NCBI RefSeq assembly: GCF_013364195.1
Contig: NZ_CP054918.1
Span: 3,957,001-4,021,000 of the forward strand
Length of the DNA: 64,000 nt
Source of the DNA: Streptomyces sp. NA04227
GTDB taxonomy: Bacteria > Actinomycetota > Actinomycetes > Streptomycetales > Streptomycetaceae
Reading direction: 5' to 3'
Below are positions 1-8,519 of this stretch, one piece after another. Under the pieces are notes generated by a model. The model ran no database searches. It had not been told where the DNA came from and saw only the letters and a list, made by a program, of their open reading frames with translations. Both the position numbers and the translations under genes were made by a program. Each line of letters begins with the position of its first letter. Position 1 is the first letter of the stretch.

Positions 1-261
1 ACGGACCCGCACGCACCGGGGGAGGATGCCTCCCCCACGCGTGCGGGTTTCGTCGTGAGCAAGGCCGTGGGCGGAGCGGTCGTACGCACCAAGGTGAAGC
101 GTCGGCTTCGCCACCTGATGCGGGACCGAGTCGAACGTCTGCCCCCCGGTAGCCTGGTAGTCGTACGAGCGCTTCCCGGTGCGGGTGACGCCGATCACGC
201 ACAACTGGCCCGAGACCTGGACGCCGCTCTGGAGCGGCTACTGGGAAGGGGCACGCGATGA
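1..261 (+). CDS. rnpA: Ribonuclease P protein component (5' end missing)
   Basis: This is the C-terminal part of the RNase P protein, which helps the RNA subunit cleave 5' leaders from pre-tRNAs. Frame 1 is open from base 1, so the start codon lies off the left edge. The visible part holds the family core, with a run of basic residues around [13 protein letters not shown]. That matches the conserved RNR-type helix that binds the P RNA. The stop overlaps the start of yidD (ATGA), so the two are probably translationally coupled. The order rnpA-yidD-yidC-jag is the standard arrangement beside dnaA. Confidence 0.93.
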   Translation, partial: TDPHAPGEDASPTRAGFVVSKAVGGAVVRTKVKRRLRHLMRDRVERLPPGSLVVVRALPGAGDADHAQLARDLDAALERLLGRGTR

Positions 262-614
262 AGTACCCACTGCTGGCACTGATCAAGATCTATCAGTGGA
301 CCATCAGCCCGCTCCTCGGGCCGGTGTGCAAGTACTACCCGTCGTGTTCTCACTACGGCTACCAGGCCATCGACCGGCATGGTGCGATCAAGGGCACGGC
401 GCTCACCGGCTGGCGCATTCTGCGGTGCAATCCGTGGTCGGCCGGCGGTGTCGATCACGTACCGCCGCGCAAGCGACCGCGGTGGCACGAAACGCTGCGT
501 AATGCCTGGCGCGAACGCAAGGGCGGGCCATCCGCCGCCGGCGCGCCTTCCGGGAGCCGTCAGGAGCTCTCGAGTCCCGCCGCCGAGACCCCGTCCCATG
601 CTCAAGGAGCCTGA
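258..614 (+). CDS. yidD: Membrane protein insertion efficiency factor YidD
   Basis: YidD is a small membrane-associated protein that assists YidC-dependent insertion of inner-membrane proteins. The predicted protein has 118 residues. It shows the family signature of an amphipathic N-terminal helix followed by [15 protein letters not shown] and, further on, [10 protein letters not shown] with GGVDHVP. The C-terminal 40 residues are a variable basic tail. The ATG overlaps the rnpA stop, and the yidC start follows the stop by 3 bp, so the three genes form one operon. Confidence 0.95.
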   Translation: MKYPLLALIKIYQWTISPLLGPVCKYYPSCSHYGYQAIDRHGAIKGTALTGWRILRCNPWSAGGVDHVPPRKRPRWHETLRNAWRERKGGPSAAGAPSGSRQELSSPAAETPSHAQGA

Positions 615-617
615 TTA

Positions 618-1934
618 GTGGACACGATTGCCAGTCTCTTCAGCTTCATCACCACACCTGTCTCCTGGATCATCGTCCAGTTCCACAGCGTGTTCGGTGC
701 GATCTTCGGCGAGGACTCGGGCTGGGCCTGGGGCCTGTCCATCGTCTCCCTGGTGATCCTGATCCGTATCTGCCTGATCCCGCTCTTCGTGAAGCAGATC
801 AAGGCGACGCGGGCCATGCAGACCCTGCAGCCCGAGATGAAGAAGATCCAGGAGCGCTACAAGAACGACAAGCAGCGCCAGTCCGAGGAAATGATGAAGC
901 TGTACAAGGAGACGGGTACCAACCCGCTCTCCTCGTGCCTTCCGATCCTCGCGCAGTCGCCGTTCTTCTTCGCCCTGTACCACGTGCTCAGCAAGATCGC
1001 CTCGGGTGACGAGGTCGGCGTTCTCACCCAGTCGCAGGTCGACAGTGCGCGGACGGCACACATCTTCGGCGCCCCGATCGCGGCGAAGTTCATGGATAGC
1101 GCCGACAAGGTCGAGGCGCTCGGTTCCTCGCTGACGGACGTCCGCGTCGTCACCGCGATCATGATCGTCCTGATGTCGCTGTCGCAGTTCTACACGCAGC
1201 GTCAGCTGATGACGAAGAACGTCGACACCACGGTGAAGACGCCGTTCATGCAGCAGCAGAAGATGCTGATGTACGTCTTCCCCGTCATCTTCGCCATCTT
1301 CGGTATCAACTTCCCCGTCGGTGTGCTCGTCTACTGGCTGACCACCAACGTCTGGACCATGGGTCAGCAGATGTTCGTCATCCGCCAGAACCCGACCCCG
1401 GGCAGCAAGGCCCAGGCCGCCTACCTGGAGCGGAAGCTCAAGCACATCACGCACTCCGGCAAGGTCAGCGGCCGCGGCAACCGCAACGCCATCAAGGCCA
1501 TCGTCGCCAAGGGCCGCGACCGCAACGAGTTCGAGCGCAAGTTCATCAACGGTCTGAGCAAGGCCGGGTTCGCGGCTCAGACCGACGGCTCGGTGGCGCG
1601 GAGCGAGACCGCCGCGGTCGCCACGGAGACGGCGGAGGGCGGCTCCGGCGCCGGTGCCCCGAAGCGCCAGCAGCCCAAGCGGCAGTCCAAGGCCCAGCGT
1701 CATGCCGGTGGTGCGCAGAGCACCGCGAAGGCCGCTGGGGAGAAGACCTCGCTGTCCAAGAATGACGAGAACGCCGAGGACACCGCTGGGTCGCAGGACG
1801 AGCCTCCCGCCAAGGGGTCCACGGCACAGCCCAAGCCCGCAGGCGGCAAGTCCGCTTCCGGCACTGCCCGAGCCAAAGCCAAATCCGGACAGCGCAAGGG
1901 ACCGCAGCGGCCCAAGCACCCGTCCAAGAAGTAA
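618..1934 (+). CDS. yidC: Membrane protein insertase YidC (Oxa1 family)
   Basis: YidC inserts and folds cytoplasmic-membrane proteins, alone or with SecYEG. The 438-residue protein starts at a GTG behind an AAGGAG site. It has the short Gram-positive layout: one N-terminal membrane segment, a cytoplasmic loop rich in charged residues ([10 protein letters not shown] region), then further membrane segments around residues 105-125, 175-190 and 215-250. From about residue 265 to the end the protein is a long basic, Ala/Lys-rich cytoplasmic tail, as in other streptomycete YidC proteins. It lies in an operon with yidD upstream and khpB 14 bp downstream. Confidence 0.96.
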   Translation: MDTIASLFSFITTPVSWIIVQFHSVFGAIFGEDSGWAWGLSIVSLVILIRICLIPLFVKQIKATRAMQTLQPEMKKIQERYKNDKQRQSEEMMKLYKETGTNPLSSCLPILAQSPFFFALYHVLSKIASGDEVGVLTQSQVDSARTAHIFGAPIAAKFMDSADKVEALGSSLTDVRVVTAIMIVLMSLSQFYTQRQLMTKNVDTTVKTPFMQQQKMLMYVFPVIFAIFGINFPVGVLVYWLTTNVWTMGQQMFVIRQNPTPGSKAQAAYLERKLKHITHSGKVSGRGNRNAIKAIVAKGRDRNEFERKFINGLSKAGFAAQTDGSVARSETAAVATETAEGGSGAGAPKRQQPKRQSKAQRHAGGAQSTAKAAGEKTSLSKNDENAEDTAGSQDEPPAKGSTAQPKPAGGKSASGTARAKAKSGQRKGPQRPKHPSKK

Positions 1935-1948
1935 GAAGGAGTCCATCC

Positions 1949-2455
1949 GTGTCGGAAGGAACCATCTCTCCCGCCGAGGGCGACACCCTGACCCGCCTGG
2001 AGCAGGAGGGTGAGATCGCGGCGGACTACCTCGAGGGTCTGCTGGACATCGCCGACCTCGACGGCGACATCGACATGGACGTCGAGGCGGATCGCGCCGC
2101 CGTGTCCATCATCAGCGATGCGAGCGGCCGCGACCTGCAGAAGCTGGTCGGCCGCGACGGCGAGGTACTCGAAGCCCTGCAGGAGCTGACCCGGCTCGCC
2201 GTGCACCGCGAGACCGGTGACCGTAGCCGTCTGATGCTCGACATCGCGGGTTTCCGGGCCAAGAAGCGCAGCGAGCTCTCCGAGCTGGGCGCCAAGGCCG
2301 CCGCCGACGTGAAGAGCTCCGGCGAGCCCGTGAAGCTCAACCCGATGACCCCGTTCGAGCGGAAGGTCGTGCACGACGCGGTCAAGGCCGCCGGACTGCG
2401 CAGCGAGTCCGAGGGTGAGGAACCGCAGCGCTTCGTTGTCGTGCTGCCCGCCTGA
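1949..2455 (+). CDS. khpB: KhpB/Jag RNA-binding protein (KH + R3H domains)
   Basis: This is a cytoplasmic single-strand RNA-binding protein of the Jag/SpoIIIJ-associated family. The 168-residue protein starts at GTG behind AAGGAG. It has a KH domain at roughly residues 50-95 (SGRDLQKLVGRDGEVLEALQ, with a GRDG loop) and an R3H-type domain near the C-terminus (R-x3-H style helix around FERKVVHDAVK). It lacks the separate N-terminal Jag domain found in many Firmicutes. It follows yidC in the same operon, as in most bacteria. An intrinsic terminator lies just after the stop. Confidence 0.93.
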   Translation: MSEGTISPAEGDTLTRLEQEGEIAADYLEGLLDIADLDGDIDMDVEADRAAVSIISDASGRDLQKLVGRDGEVLEALQELTRLAVHRETGDRSRLMLDIAGFRAKKRSELSELGAKAAADVKSSGEPVKLNPMTPFERKVVHDAVKAAGLRSESEGEEPQRFVVVLPA

Positions 2456-2469
2456 GCAGCCTCGTCAAC

Positions 2470-2498
2470 CGGCCCCGTCTGTTCAGCAGGCGGGGCCG
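2470..2498 (+). terminator. Intrinsic terminator after khpB
   Basis: An 8-bp GC stem (cggccccg pairing with cggggccg) with a 13-nt loop is followed by ctcttt. It begins 15 bp after the khpB stop and 64 bp before rsmG, so it should end or attenuate the rnpA-khpB transcript. Confidence 0.7.
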
Positions 2499-2561
2499 CT
2501 CTTTGTCAGCCTGATAGCCAGCACGCCAGAGCGCGGTGGCTTGGTACGGAAGGACGGTCCC

Positions 2562-3278
2562 GTGACGGAGGAAGCGGAGCTTCCCCCGGCGCCTCAGGAG
2601 GCCCGGGAGGTTTTCGGTGAGCGGTATCAGGACGCTGTCCGCTATGCGGAACTGCTGGCGGAGGCGGGTGTACAGCGAGGTCTGATCGGCCCGCGCGAGG
2701 TCCCCCGCCTGTGGGAGCGGCACCTGCTGAACTGCGCCGTTCTCTCGGAGGTCGTACCGGAAGGTGTGACGGTGTGCGATGTGGGCTCTGGCGCCGGTCT
2801 GCCGGGCATCCCGCTCGCCCTCGTCCGGCCCGACCTCAAGATCACGCTCCTTGAGCCCCTGCTGCGGCGGACCAACTTCCTCTCCGAGGTCGTGGAACTG
2901 CTCGGCCTGGACCATGTGAGCGTGGTGCGCGGCCGCGCCGAGGAGGTCCTCGGCAATCTCACCCCCGTCCATGTGGTCACCGCCCGCGCGGTGGCGCCCC
3001 TGGACCGGCTGGCCGCCTGGGGTGTTCCGCTGCTCCGCCCGTACGGCGAGATGCTGGCGCTCAAGGGCGATACGGCCGAGGAAGAGGTCAAGGCCGCCGG
3101 TGCCGCGCTCAGCAAGCTCGGGGCGAAGGAAGTCTCGATCGTCCAGGTCGGCCATGGCATCGTCGATCCGTTGTCCACGGTCGTGCGGGTCGAGGTGGGC
3201 GAGAGCCCGGGTGGCGTCCGCTTCGCAGCCAAGCGTGCGAAGGCGGCCCGTACGGGGCGTGCTCGCCGTCGGCGGTGA
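2562..3278 (+). CDS. rsmG: 16S rRNA (guanine-527-N7)-methyltransferase RsmG
   Basis: RsmG (GidB) methylates G527 of 16S rRNA with S-adenosylmethionine. Its loss gives low-level streptomycin resistance. The frame is open further upstream, but the GTG at 2562 was chosen because upstream starts would run back through the terminator and give no family-like N-terminus. The resulting 238-residue protein is normal length. The SAM motif VCDVGSGAGLPGIPLAL lies near residues 75-91, and the C-terminus is basic. It sits between khpB and parA, its usual place near oriC. Confidence 0.94.
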   Translation: MTEEAELPPAPQEAREVFGERYQDAVRYAELLAEAGVQRGLIGPREVPRLWERHLLNCAVLSEVVPEGVTVCDVGSGAGLPGIPLALVRPDLKITLLEPLLRRTNFLSEVVELLGLDHVSVVRGRAEEVLGNLTPVHVVTARAVAPLDRLAAWGVPLLRPYGEMLALKGDTAEEEVKAAGAALSKLGAKEVSIVQVGHGIVDPLSTVVRVEVGESPGGVRFAAKRAKAARTGRARRRR

Positions 3279-3607
3279 CGATCTGAGGATCCTGGGCTGT
3301 TCGTACGTTAGGCATACGCATAGGTCGCGGACTGGTCTGTACTGACGATCCCCCTACTCCAGAGAGGCTTTGAGTCCCGGGAACCCGGGTGTCGCTGGGG
3401 TAGGGGCCGTGGGTGCTCGGCACTCTGTTTCACGTGAAACGTCGTTCGCTCTTGCATGGCATCATCAGTCGCGGTCGTACTGCGGCTGATCCACGTGACC
3501 GCAAGCCCCTGGGAGCCCTCAGATCCCCCGAAAGGGGTGCGGAGTTTTCCACAACGGTGGAGTTCTCCACAGAAGACAGGGGCTCGCTGGTTCCCGACCC
3601 CGAAGAC
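3279..3607. other. rsmG-parA intergenic region
   Basis: No gene is supported in this 329-bp stretch. It holds a parS site (3427-3440) and two DnaA-box-like nonamers in tandem, TTTTCCACA at 3545-3553 and TTCTCCACA at 3563-3571, before the parA start. The parAB promoters are expected here. The parA frame stays open back to 3413, so a longer ParA cannot be excluded. Confidence 0.6.
3427..3440. promoter_or_regulatory. parS: parS site 1
   Basis: Exact 14-bp palindrome GTTTCACGTGAAAC, the streptomycete ParB-binding site, in the parA upstream region. Confidence 0.95.
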
Positions 3608-4684
3608 ATGGGAGGCTCTGTTCATTGCGAGCCTGTAGCCGAGGAGAGTGAATCCTTGCGGTCCGACGCCAACTTCGCGGGACCGATGACCGATCCGGTC
3701 CCCGGCCCCCGTACCGAGACGACGGGGGAGGATGTTTCACGTGAAACACCGAGCCCGATGGACGACAGCCCCATCGGTCGTGCTGCCCAGGTTGCTGTGG
3801 AGGCCTTGGGGCGGGCGGGCGAAGGACTCCCTCGCCCGGAAGAGACCCGGGTCATGGTGGTCGCCAACCAGAAGGGCGGCGTCGGGAAGACCACGACAAC
3901 GGTCAATCTGGCAGCCTCACTTGCGCTGCACGGTGGCCGGGTGCTGGTGATCGACCTCGACCCGCAGGGCAACGCCTCGACGGCGCTGGGGATCGACCAC
4001 CACGCTGAAGTGCCCTCCATTTACGACGTCCTGGTGGAGAGCAAGCCGCTGTCCGAAGTGGTGCAGCCGGTACCGGATGTTGAGGGTCTCTTCTGTGCCC
4101 CCGCCACGATCGATCTCGCCGGTGCGGAGATCGAGCTGGTGTCGCTGGTGGCCCGCGAGAGTCGTCTTGAGAAGGCGATCGCCGCCTATGAGCAGCCGTT
4201 GGACTATGTGCTCATCGACTGCCCGCCTTCCCTCGGACTGCTGACCGTCAACGCCTTGGTTGCGGGGGCCGAGGTCCTCATCCCGATTCAGTGCGAGTAC
4301 TACGCACTTGAGGGACTGGGTCAGCTTCTGCGGAACGTCGAGTTGGTCCGCGGACACCTCAACCCCACGCTGCATGTCTCCACGATCCTGCTCACGATGT
4401 ACGACGGCCGGACCCGGCTCGCCTCGCAGGTGGCCGAGGAAGTGCGCAGCCACTTCGGTGAAGAGGTCCTGCGGACGAGCATTCCGCGCTCGGTCCGTAT
4501 CTCCGAGGCGCCCAGCTACGGGCAGACGGTCCTGACATACGATCCGGGCTCCAGTGGCGCGCTCTCCTATCTGGAGGCAGCCCGCGAGATCGCTCTGCGC
4601 GGTGTAGGCATCCGGTACGACGAGCATCAGGGCTATGTGGGCCCGCAGAATGAGCAGCAGAACACGGCGGAGGGGATCCAATGA
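3608..4684 (+). CDS. parA: Chromosome partitioning ATPase ParA
   Basis: ParA is a Walker-type ATPase that polymerises with ParB to separate chromosomes during sporulation septation in streptomycetes. The ATG at 3608 gives 358 residues, beginning with an acidic, probably disordered leader of about 80 residues. The deviant Walker A motif [10 protein letters not shown] lies near residues 89-98, followed by [11 protein letters not shown] (Walker A') and [11 protein letters not shown] (Walker B). Codons for VSRET near residue 43 are a parS site read in frame. The stop overlaps the parB start (ATGA), so the two are co-translated. The leader differs in length among species, leaving the exact start slightly uncertain. 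Confidence 0.95.
   Translation: MGGSVHCEPVAEESESLRSDANFAGPMTDPVPGPRTETTGEDVSRETPSPMDDSPIGRAAQVAVEALGRAGEGLPRPEETRVMVVANQKGGVGKTTTTVNLAASLALHGGRVLVIDLDPQGNASTALGIDHHAEVPSIYDVLVESKPLSEVVQPVPDVEGLFCAPATIDLAGAEIELVSLVARESRLEKAIAAYEQPLDYVLIDCPPSLGLLTVNALVAGAEVLIPIQCEYYALEGLGQLLRNVELVRGHLNPTLHVSTILLTMYDGRTRLASQVAEEVRSHFGEEVLRTSIPRSVRISEAPSYGQTVLTYDPGSSGALSYLEAAREIALRGVGIRYDEHQGYVGPQNEQQNTAEGIQ
3734..3747. promoter_or_regulatory. parS: parS site 2 (inside parA)
   Basis: Exact GTTTCACGTGAAAC inside the parA coding region, extended to 16 bp by flanking T and A. It encodes part of VSRET in the ParA leader. Confidence 0.95.
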
Positions 4685-5811
4685 GCGAGCGTAGGAGAGG
4701 GCTGGGTCGTGGCCTGGGCGCGCTGATTCCCGCGGCCCCGACTCCGGAGAGGTCCGTACCGGCAACGCAGGAGGAGAGCGTCTCGGCGTCGTCCGGGGGT
4801 GTTCCCCTGCTCACCGCCGAACGCGGAGTGGCGGCAGCCAAGGTGGCCACGCTCCCCCAGAGCACGGTCTCCCCGGAGAACGACGAGCCGCCGGTGACCG
4901 AGGCCGACGAGGTGAGCTCCCCGGCGGGTGCCCACTTCGCGGAGATCCCGCTCGACGCGATCACGCCGAACCCGCGCCAGCCGCGTGAGGTCTTCGACGA
5001 GGACGCGCTCGCCGAGCTCGTCACCTCCATCCAGGAAGTGGGCCTTCTCCAGCCCGTTGTCGTACGGCAGTTGGGCCCGGGGCGCTATGAGCTCATCATG
5101 GGTGAGCGCCGCTGGCGGGCCTGCCGCGAAGCGGGGCTGGACAACATCCCCGCCATCGTGCGGGCGACGGACGACGAGAAGCTGCTTCTCGACGCCCTGC
5201 TGGAGAACCTGCACCGAGCGCAGCTCAACCCGCTGGAAGAGGCCGCGGCCTACGACCAGCTCCTGAAGGACTTCAGCTGTACACACGACCAGTTGGCCGA
5301 CCGCATCGGGCGCTCCCGCCCGCAGGTCTCCAACACCCTGCGTCTGCTGAAGCTCTCGCCCGCCGTGCAGCGGCGTGTGGCCGCAGGGGTGCTCTCGGCA
5401 GGTCATGCGCGTGCGCTGCTCTCCGTCGAGGACTCGGAGGAGCAGGACCGCCTCGCCCACCGGATCGTGGCGGAGGGTCTCTCCGTACGGGCGGTGGAGG
5501 AGATCGTGACGCTGATGGGCTCGCGCCCGCAGAGCGCTCCTCGGGCCAAGGGGCCGCGTGCGGGTGCCCGAGTCTCCCCGGCGCTCAGCAATCTCGCCTC
5601 TCGACTGTCCGACCGCTTCGAGACCCGGGTGAAGGTCGACCTCGGTCAGAAGAAGGGCAAGATCGTCGTCGAGTTCGCCTCGATAGAGGATCTGGAGCGC
5701 ATTCTCGGCACCCTGGCTCCCGGCGAGGGGCCGGTCATGCAGTCGGGGGAGCCGCAGGAGGAAGCCGAAGGCGAAGTCGTAGCCGAAGCTGAGGACGAGA
5801 ACGAGAGCTGA
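4681..5811 (+). CDS. parB: Chromosome partitioning protein ParB (Spo0J/Noc family CTPase)
   Basis: ParB loads at parS, slides as a CTP-dependent clamp and, with ParA, segregates origins. The 376-residue protein has a basic start ([17 protein letters not shown], the usual ParA-contact region). A ParB/Srx domain starts near residue 80 ([14 protein letters not shown]), with the [11 protein letters not shown] nucleotide motif around residues 141-151. A helix-turn-helix follows ([19 protein letters not shown]) near residues 203-221, then a C-terminal dimerisation region ([16 protein letters not shown]). An acidic tail closes the protein. It is the second gene of parAB and is followed by a strong terminator. 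Confidence 0.97.
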   Translation: MSERRRGLGRGLGALIPAAPTPERSVPATQEESVSASSGGVPLLTAERGVAAAKVATLPQSTVSPENDEPPVTEADEVSSPAGAHFAEIPLDAITPNPRQPREVFDEDALAELVTSIQEVGLLQPVVVRQLGPGRYELIMGERRWRACREAGLDNIPAIVRATDDEKLLLDALLENLHRAQLNPLEEAAAYDQLLKDFSCTHDQLADRIGRSRPQVSNTLRLLKLSPAVQRRVAAGVLSAGHARALLSVEDSEEQDRLAHRIVAEGLSVRAVEEIVTLMGSRPQSAPRAKGPRAGARVSPALSNLASRLSDRFETRVKVDLGQKKGKIVVEFASIEDLERILGTLAPGEGPVMQSGEPQEEAEGEVVAEAEDENES

Positions 5812-5846
5812 TCCCCGGGACCAGGTCCCGAGGTGACGAGACGGGA

Positions 5847-5885
5847 AGCGGGTCGTGTCCGGTGTGTACCGGAACACGACCCGCT
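5847..5885 (+). terminator. Terminator after parB
   Basis: A 12-bp perfect stem (5847-5858 with 5874-5885) is followed by cttt, 36 bp after the parB stop. Confidence 0.75.
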
Positions 5886-5980
5886 CTTTGCTTTCACACG
5901 GTTTCGAGGCAATCCGTTCGTCGATACGATGCCGACAGGTATGGCACAACCGATCGTCGGCATCTCCCGAGGAGTGGGCC

Positions 5981-6238
5981 ATGCGCACCGTCAGCCGTGC
6001 TGGACTGGTGACCGCGGGCCTGGGCCTGGGGGTGGTCGGAGGCTTCGTCGGCAGCCTGCTCAGGGAGCGTGGCGCCCTGAGTGCTGTACGGAGCGCGGTC
6101 GGTGAAGGAAGCGAGGAACAGCCTTCATGGGGCGTCGGCTCGTACCGCTCACACTGGACAACCTCTCGGACCTGCCCAGCCGATGCCGCGCCTGCGTCTT
6201 CTGGGAGCTCGACGCCGTCAGTGGACGGGACGCCGTAA
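5981..6238 (+). CDS. Small hypothetical protein overlapping the next gene
   Basis: A possible 85-residue protein starts at an ATG with a good GAGGAG site 7 nt upstream. Residues 5-28 are hydrophobic and glycine-rich (LVTAGLGLGVVGGFVGSLL), like a membrane or signal segment. The second half overlaps the GNAT gene by 112 bp and becomes low-complexity, as expected of a frame imposed by the other gene. It may be a real short membrane peptide or a leader whose translation helps the GNAT gene. No family is recognised. Confidence 0.35.
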   Translation: MRTVSRAGLVTAGLGLGVVGGFVGSLLRERGALSAVRSAVGEGSEEQPSWGVGSYRSHWTTSRTCPADAAPASSGSSTPSVDGTP

Positions 6239-6744
6239 AGGCCGGAACTCCCGAGCTGGAGAAGGAAGCCTGGATCTCCGCCGTCCTCCTGGACTGGGGC
6301 TCCTGCGGCCGGGTCGTCTACGTCGACGACTGTCCCGTGGGGTTCGTGCTCTACGCCCCACCTGCCTATGTGCCGCGAGCGACGGCCTTCCCCACAAGCC
6401 CCGTCTCCCCCGACACCGTACAGCTGATGACTGCCTGGATCACGCCTGAGTTCCAAGGGCAGGGGCTGGGACGGGTCATGGTGCAGACCGTTGCCAAGGA
6501 TCTGCTGCGCCGGGGCTTCAAGGCCATCGAGGCGTTCGGCGACGCTCGCTGGAAAGAGCCCGCCTGTCTCCTCCCGGCGGATCATCTGCTGGCCGTCGGC
6601 TTCAAGACCGTCCGCCCCCACCCCGCCTACCCGCGGCTGCGGCTGGAGTTGCGCTCCACGCTGTCGTGGAAGGAGGACGTGGAGTTGGCGATCGACCGCC
6701 TCCTGGGAGCCGTACAGAAGGATCCGGTGCTACGGCCGTTGTGA
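6127..6744 (+). CDS. GNAT family N-acetyltransferase
   Basis: A 205-residue cytoplasmic acetyl-CoA-dependent transferase of unknown substrate. The acetyl-CoA-binding motif is FQGQGLGRVM near residues 108-117, preceded by a beta strand (TVQLMTAWITPE) as in GNAT proteins. The N-terminus (RCRACVFWELD) contains two cysteines, common in this actinobacterial subgroup. It stands alone on the plus strand between parB and the convergent thioredoxin genes, a position conserved in streptomycetes. The ATG at 6127 is fixed by a moderate GAGGA site. Confidence 0.8.
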   Translation: MGRRLVPLTLDNLSDLPSRCRACVFWELDAVSGRDAVKAGTPELEKEAWISAVLLDWGSCGRVVYVDDCPVGFVLYAPPAYVPRATAFPTSPVSPDTVQLMTAWITPEFQGQGLGRVMVQTVAKDLLRRGFKAIEAFGDARWKEPACLLPADHLLAVGFKTVRPHPAYPRLRLELRSTLSWKEDVELAIDRLLGAVQKDPVLRPL

Positions 6745-6782
6745 GATAAGGGCGTTGGCACGCCAGGGCAGCACAGAGAGAA

Positions 6783-6822
6783 CATGCGGCGGGCCGGCCC
6801 CGAAGGGCCGGCCCGCCGCATG
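6783..6822. terminator. Bidirectional terminator touching parS 3
   Basis: A perfect 18-bp stem (6783-6800 with 6805-6822) with loop CGAA lies between the GNAT gene and the convergent trxA. Its last base is the first base of a parS site. Confidence 0.85.
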
Positions 6823-6835
6823 TTTCACGTGAAAC
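6822..6835. promoter_or_regulatory. parS: parS site 3
   Basis: Exact GTTTCACGTGAAAC, 12 bp downstream of the trxA stop on the minus strand and abutting a terminator hairpin. Confidence 0.95.
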
Positions 6836-6847
6836 AGTGCCCCGTTG

Positions 6848-7174
6848 TCACTCGGCGATGAAGTCGGCGAGGTCGCGTTCCAGGGCCACCTTCGGCTTCG
6901 CGCCGACGATGGTCTTCGCGACCTCTCCGCCCTTGTAGACGTTCAGGGTCGGGATCGACATGACGCCGTACTTGGCGGCGGTCTCCGGGTTCTCGTCAAT
7001 GTTCAGCTTGACGATCTCGATCTTCTCCGAGTGCTCGGCGGCGATGGCTTCGAGGGACGGAGCGATCTGGCGGCACGGGCCGCACCACTCGGCCCAGAAG
7101 TCCACGAGCACGGGCTTGTCGCTCTGGAGCACGTCCTTGTCGAAGGTAGCGTCGGTCACTTTCTTGAGGGCCAC
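6848..7174 (-). CDS. trxA: Thioredoxin
   Basis: A 108-residue thioredoxin that reduces disulfides in cytoplasmic proteins with electrons from TrxB. The active site WCGPC is at residues 30-34, preceded by VDFWAEW. The cis-proline loop [12 protein letters not shown] follows, so the fold is complete. It lies 39 bp downstream of trxB on the same strand and should be co-transcribed from the SigR-type promoter upstream of trxB. Confidence 0.97.
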   Translation of the reverse strand: MALKKVTDATFDKDVLQSDKPVLVDFWAEWCGPCRQIAPSLEAIAAEHSEKIEIVKLNIDENPETAAKYGVMSIPTLNVYKGGEVAKTIVGAKPKVALERDLADFIAE

Positions 7175-7213
7175 GGCGGGCTCCTTACTGATCTCGGGGG
7201 AGGGAGGGGGTGG

Positions 7214-8173
7214 TCAGACGGCTGCTGCCGCGGCTTCGCCGTCGGCGAGGGCGGCGAGGAAACGCTCCGAGTCCAGGGCGGCGGAACAACCGGTGCCGGC
7301 GGCGGTGATGGCCTGACGGTAGGTGTGGTCCACCACGTCACCGGCACCGAAGACACCGGCGATGTTGGTGCGCGTCGACGGGGACTGGACCATCAGGTAG
7401 CCCTCGTCGTCGAGGTCGAGCTGGCCCTTGAAGAGCTCGGTGCGCGGGTCGTGGCCGATCGCGATGAAGAGGCCGGTCACGGGAAGCTCGGAGGTCTCAC
7501 CGTTCTTGACGTTGCGGAGGGTCAGGCCCGAGAGCTTCTGGTCTCCGTGGATCTCCGCCACTTCGCTGTCCCAGACGAAGGAGATCTTCGGGTCCGCGAA
7601 GGCGCGCTCCTGCATGGCCTTGGAGGCGCGGAGCGAGTCGCGGCGGTGTACGACGGTCACCGACTTCGCGAAGCGCGAGAGGAACGTCGCTTCCTCCATG
7701 GCCGTGTCGCCGCCGCCGATCACAGCGATGTCCTGGTCGCGGAAGAAGAAGCCGTCACAGGTCGCGCACCAGGAGACGCCACGTCCGGAGAGGGCGTCCT
7801 CCTTCGGCAGCCCGAGCTTGCGGTGCTGGCTTCCGGTCGTCACGATCACGGACTTCGCCTTGTGGACGGTGCCCACCGTGTCGGTGACGGTCTTGATCTC
7901 GCCGGAGAGATCGACCGAGACGATGTCGTCCGGGACCAGCTCGGCACCGAAGCGCTCGGCCTGGGCACGCATGCCTTCCATGAGCTCGGGGCCCATGATC
8001 CCGTCCTGGAAACCAGGGAAGTTCTCCACCTCGGTGGTGTTCATGAGTGCGCCACCGGCGGTGACGGCGCCCTCGAACACCAGCGGCTTGAGCGACGCGC
8101 GCGCGGTGTAGAGCGCTGCCGTGTAGCCGGCAGGCCCGGAGCCGATGATGATCACGTTACGGACGTCGGTCAC
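7214..8173 (-). CDS. trxB: Thioredoxin-disulfide reductase
   Basis: An NADPH-dependent FAD enzyme that reduces thioredoxin. The GTG at 8173 was chosen because it gives the canonical N-terminus ([21 protein letters not shown]) and the usual length of 319 residues; the frame upstream is not conserved-looking. The FAD motif GSGPAG is at residues 11-16, the redox pair CATC at 136-139, and an NADPH motif [11 protein letters not shown] follows. The C-terminal FAD motif GVFGAGDV is present. It is first in a trxB-trxA operon. Confidence 0.96.
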   Translation of the reverse strand: MTDVRNVIIIGSGPAGYTAALYTARASLKPLVFEGAVTAGGALMNTTEVENFPGFQDGIMGPELMEGMRAQAERFGAELVPDDIVSVDLSGEIKTVTDTVGTVHKAKSVIVTTGSQHRKLGLPKEDALSGRGVSWCATCDGFFFRDQDIAVIGGGDTAMEEATFLSRFAKSVTVVHRRDSLRASKAMQERAFADPKISFVWDSEVAEIHGDQKLSGLTLRNVKNGETSELPVTGLFIAIGHDPRTELFKGQLDLDDEGYLMVQSPSTRTNIAGVFGAGDVVDHTYRQAITAAGTGCSAALDSERFLAALADGEAAAAAV

Positions 8174-8519
8174 GGCTTGATTCCTTGTCTTCGGCGACTG
8201 CGTTCTCCCGGGGGGACCCTGAGCGCTCCCACCCCACCCAACGGATCCTAAGGGGCGTGCATTCCCGAGGGGACCGCGTGTCCCCGCTCTACTTCCGTGC
8301 CTCGACAGCTGTGCCGAGCGCCACGCATACGTACGCACGCCGTTACCGCGGCAGCCCGTACCGGTGAGGCATCACGTGCCTAGGGAAGAGAGACGCCGAG
8401 CGGGATCCGAACGCGGACGGGACGGACCTCGGAGAGGAGTAGAGGGGACGCACGGACCGAGCACAGAGGCGGAGCCTCTTACGGCCGGGAGCGTGTGCCC
8501 GCCGGTGCTGTGCCCGGTC
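8174..8519. other. trxB-rsmA intergenic region
   Basis: A gene-less stretch of 346 bp that carries the trxBA promoter region. On the minus strand it contains a perfect SigR-type promoter (8240-8265). Nothing else was recognised apart from GC-rich sequence. Confidence 0.6.
8240..8265 (-). promoter_or_regulatory. SigR-type promoter of trxBA
   Basis: Read on the minus strand, the sequence is GGAAT (8265-8261), an 18-bp spacer, then GTT (8242-8240). This matches the known SigR -35/-10 consensus exactly. It lies 67 bp upstream of the trxB GTG, facing it. SigR control of trxBA is established in S. coelicolor. Confidence 0.8.

Noticed and set aside
615..1946. Long minus-strand frame antisense to yidC
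   Set aside because: It mirrors yidC codon bias and has Gly/Leu/Arg-rich composition, a typical high-GC shadow. Similar long shadow frames at 10615-12150, 23475-25679, 34514-37081 and 39715-41844 were rejected for the same reason.
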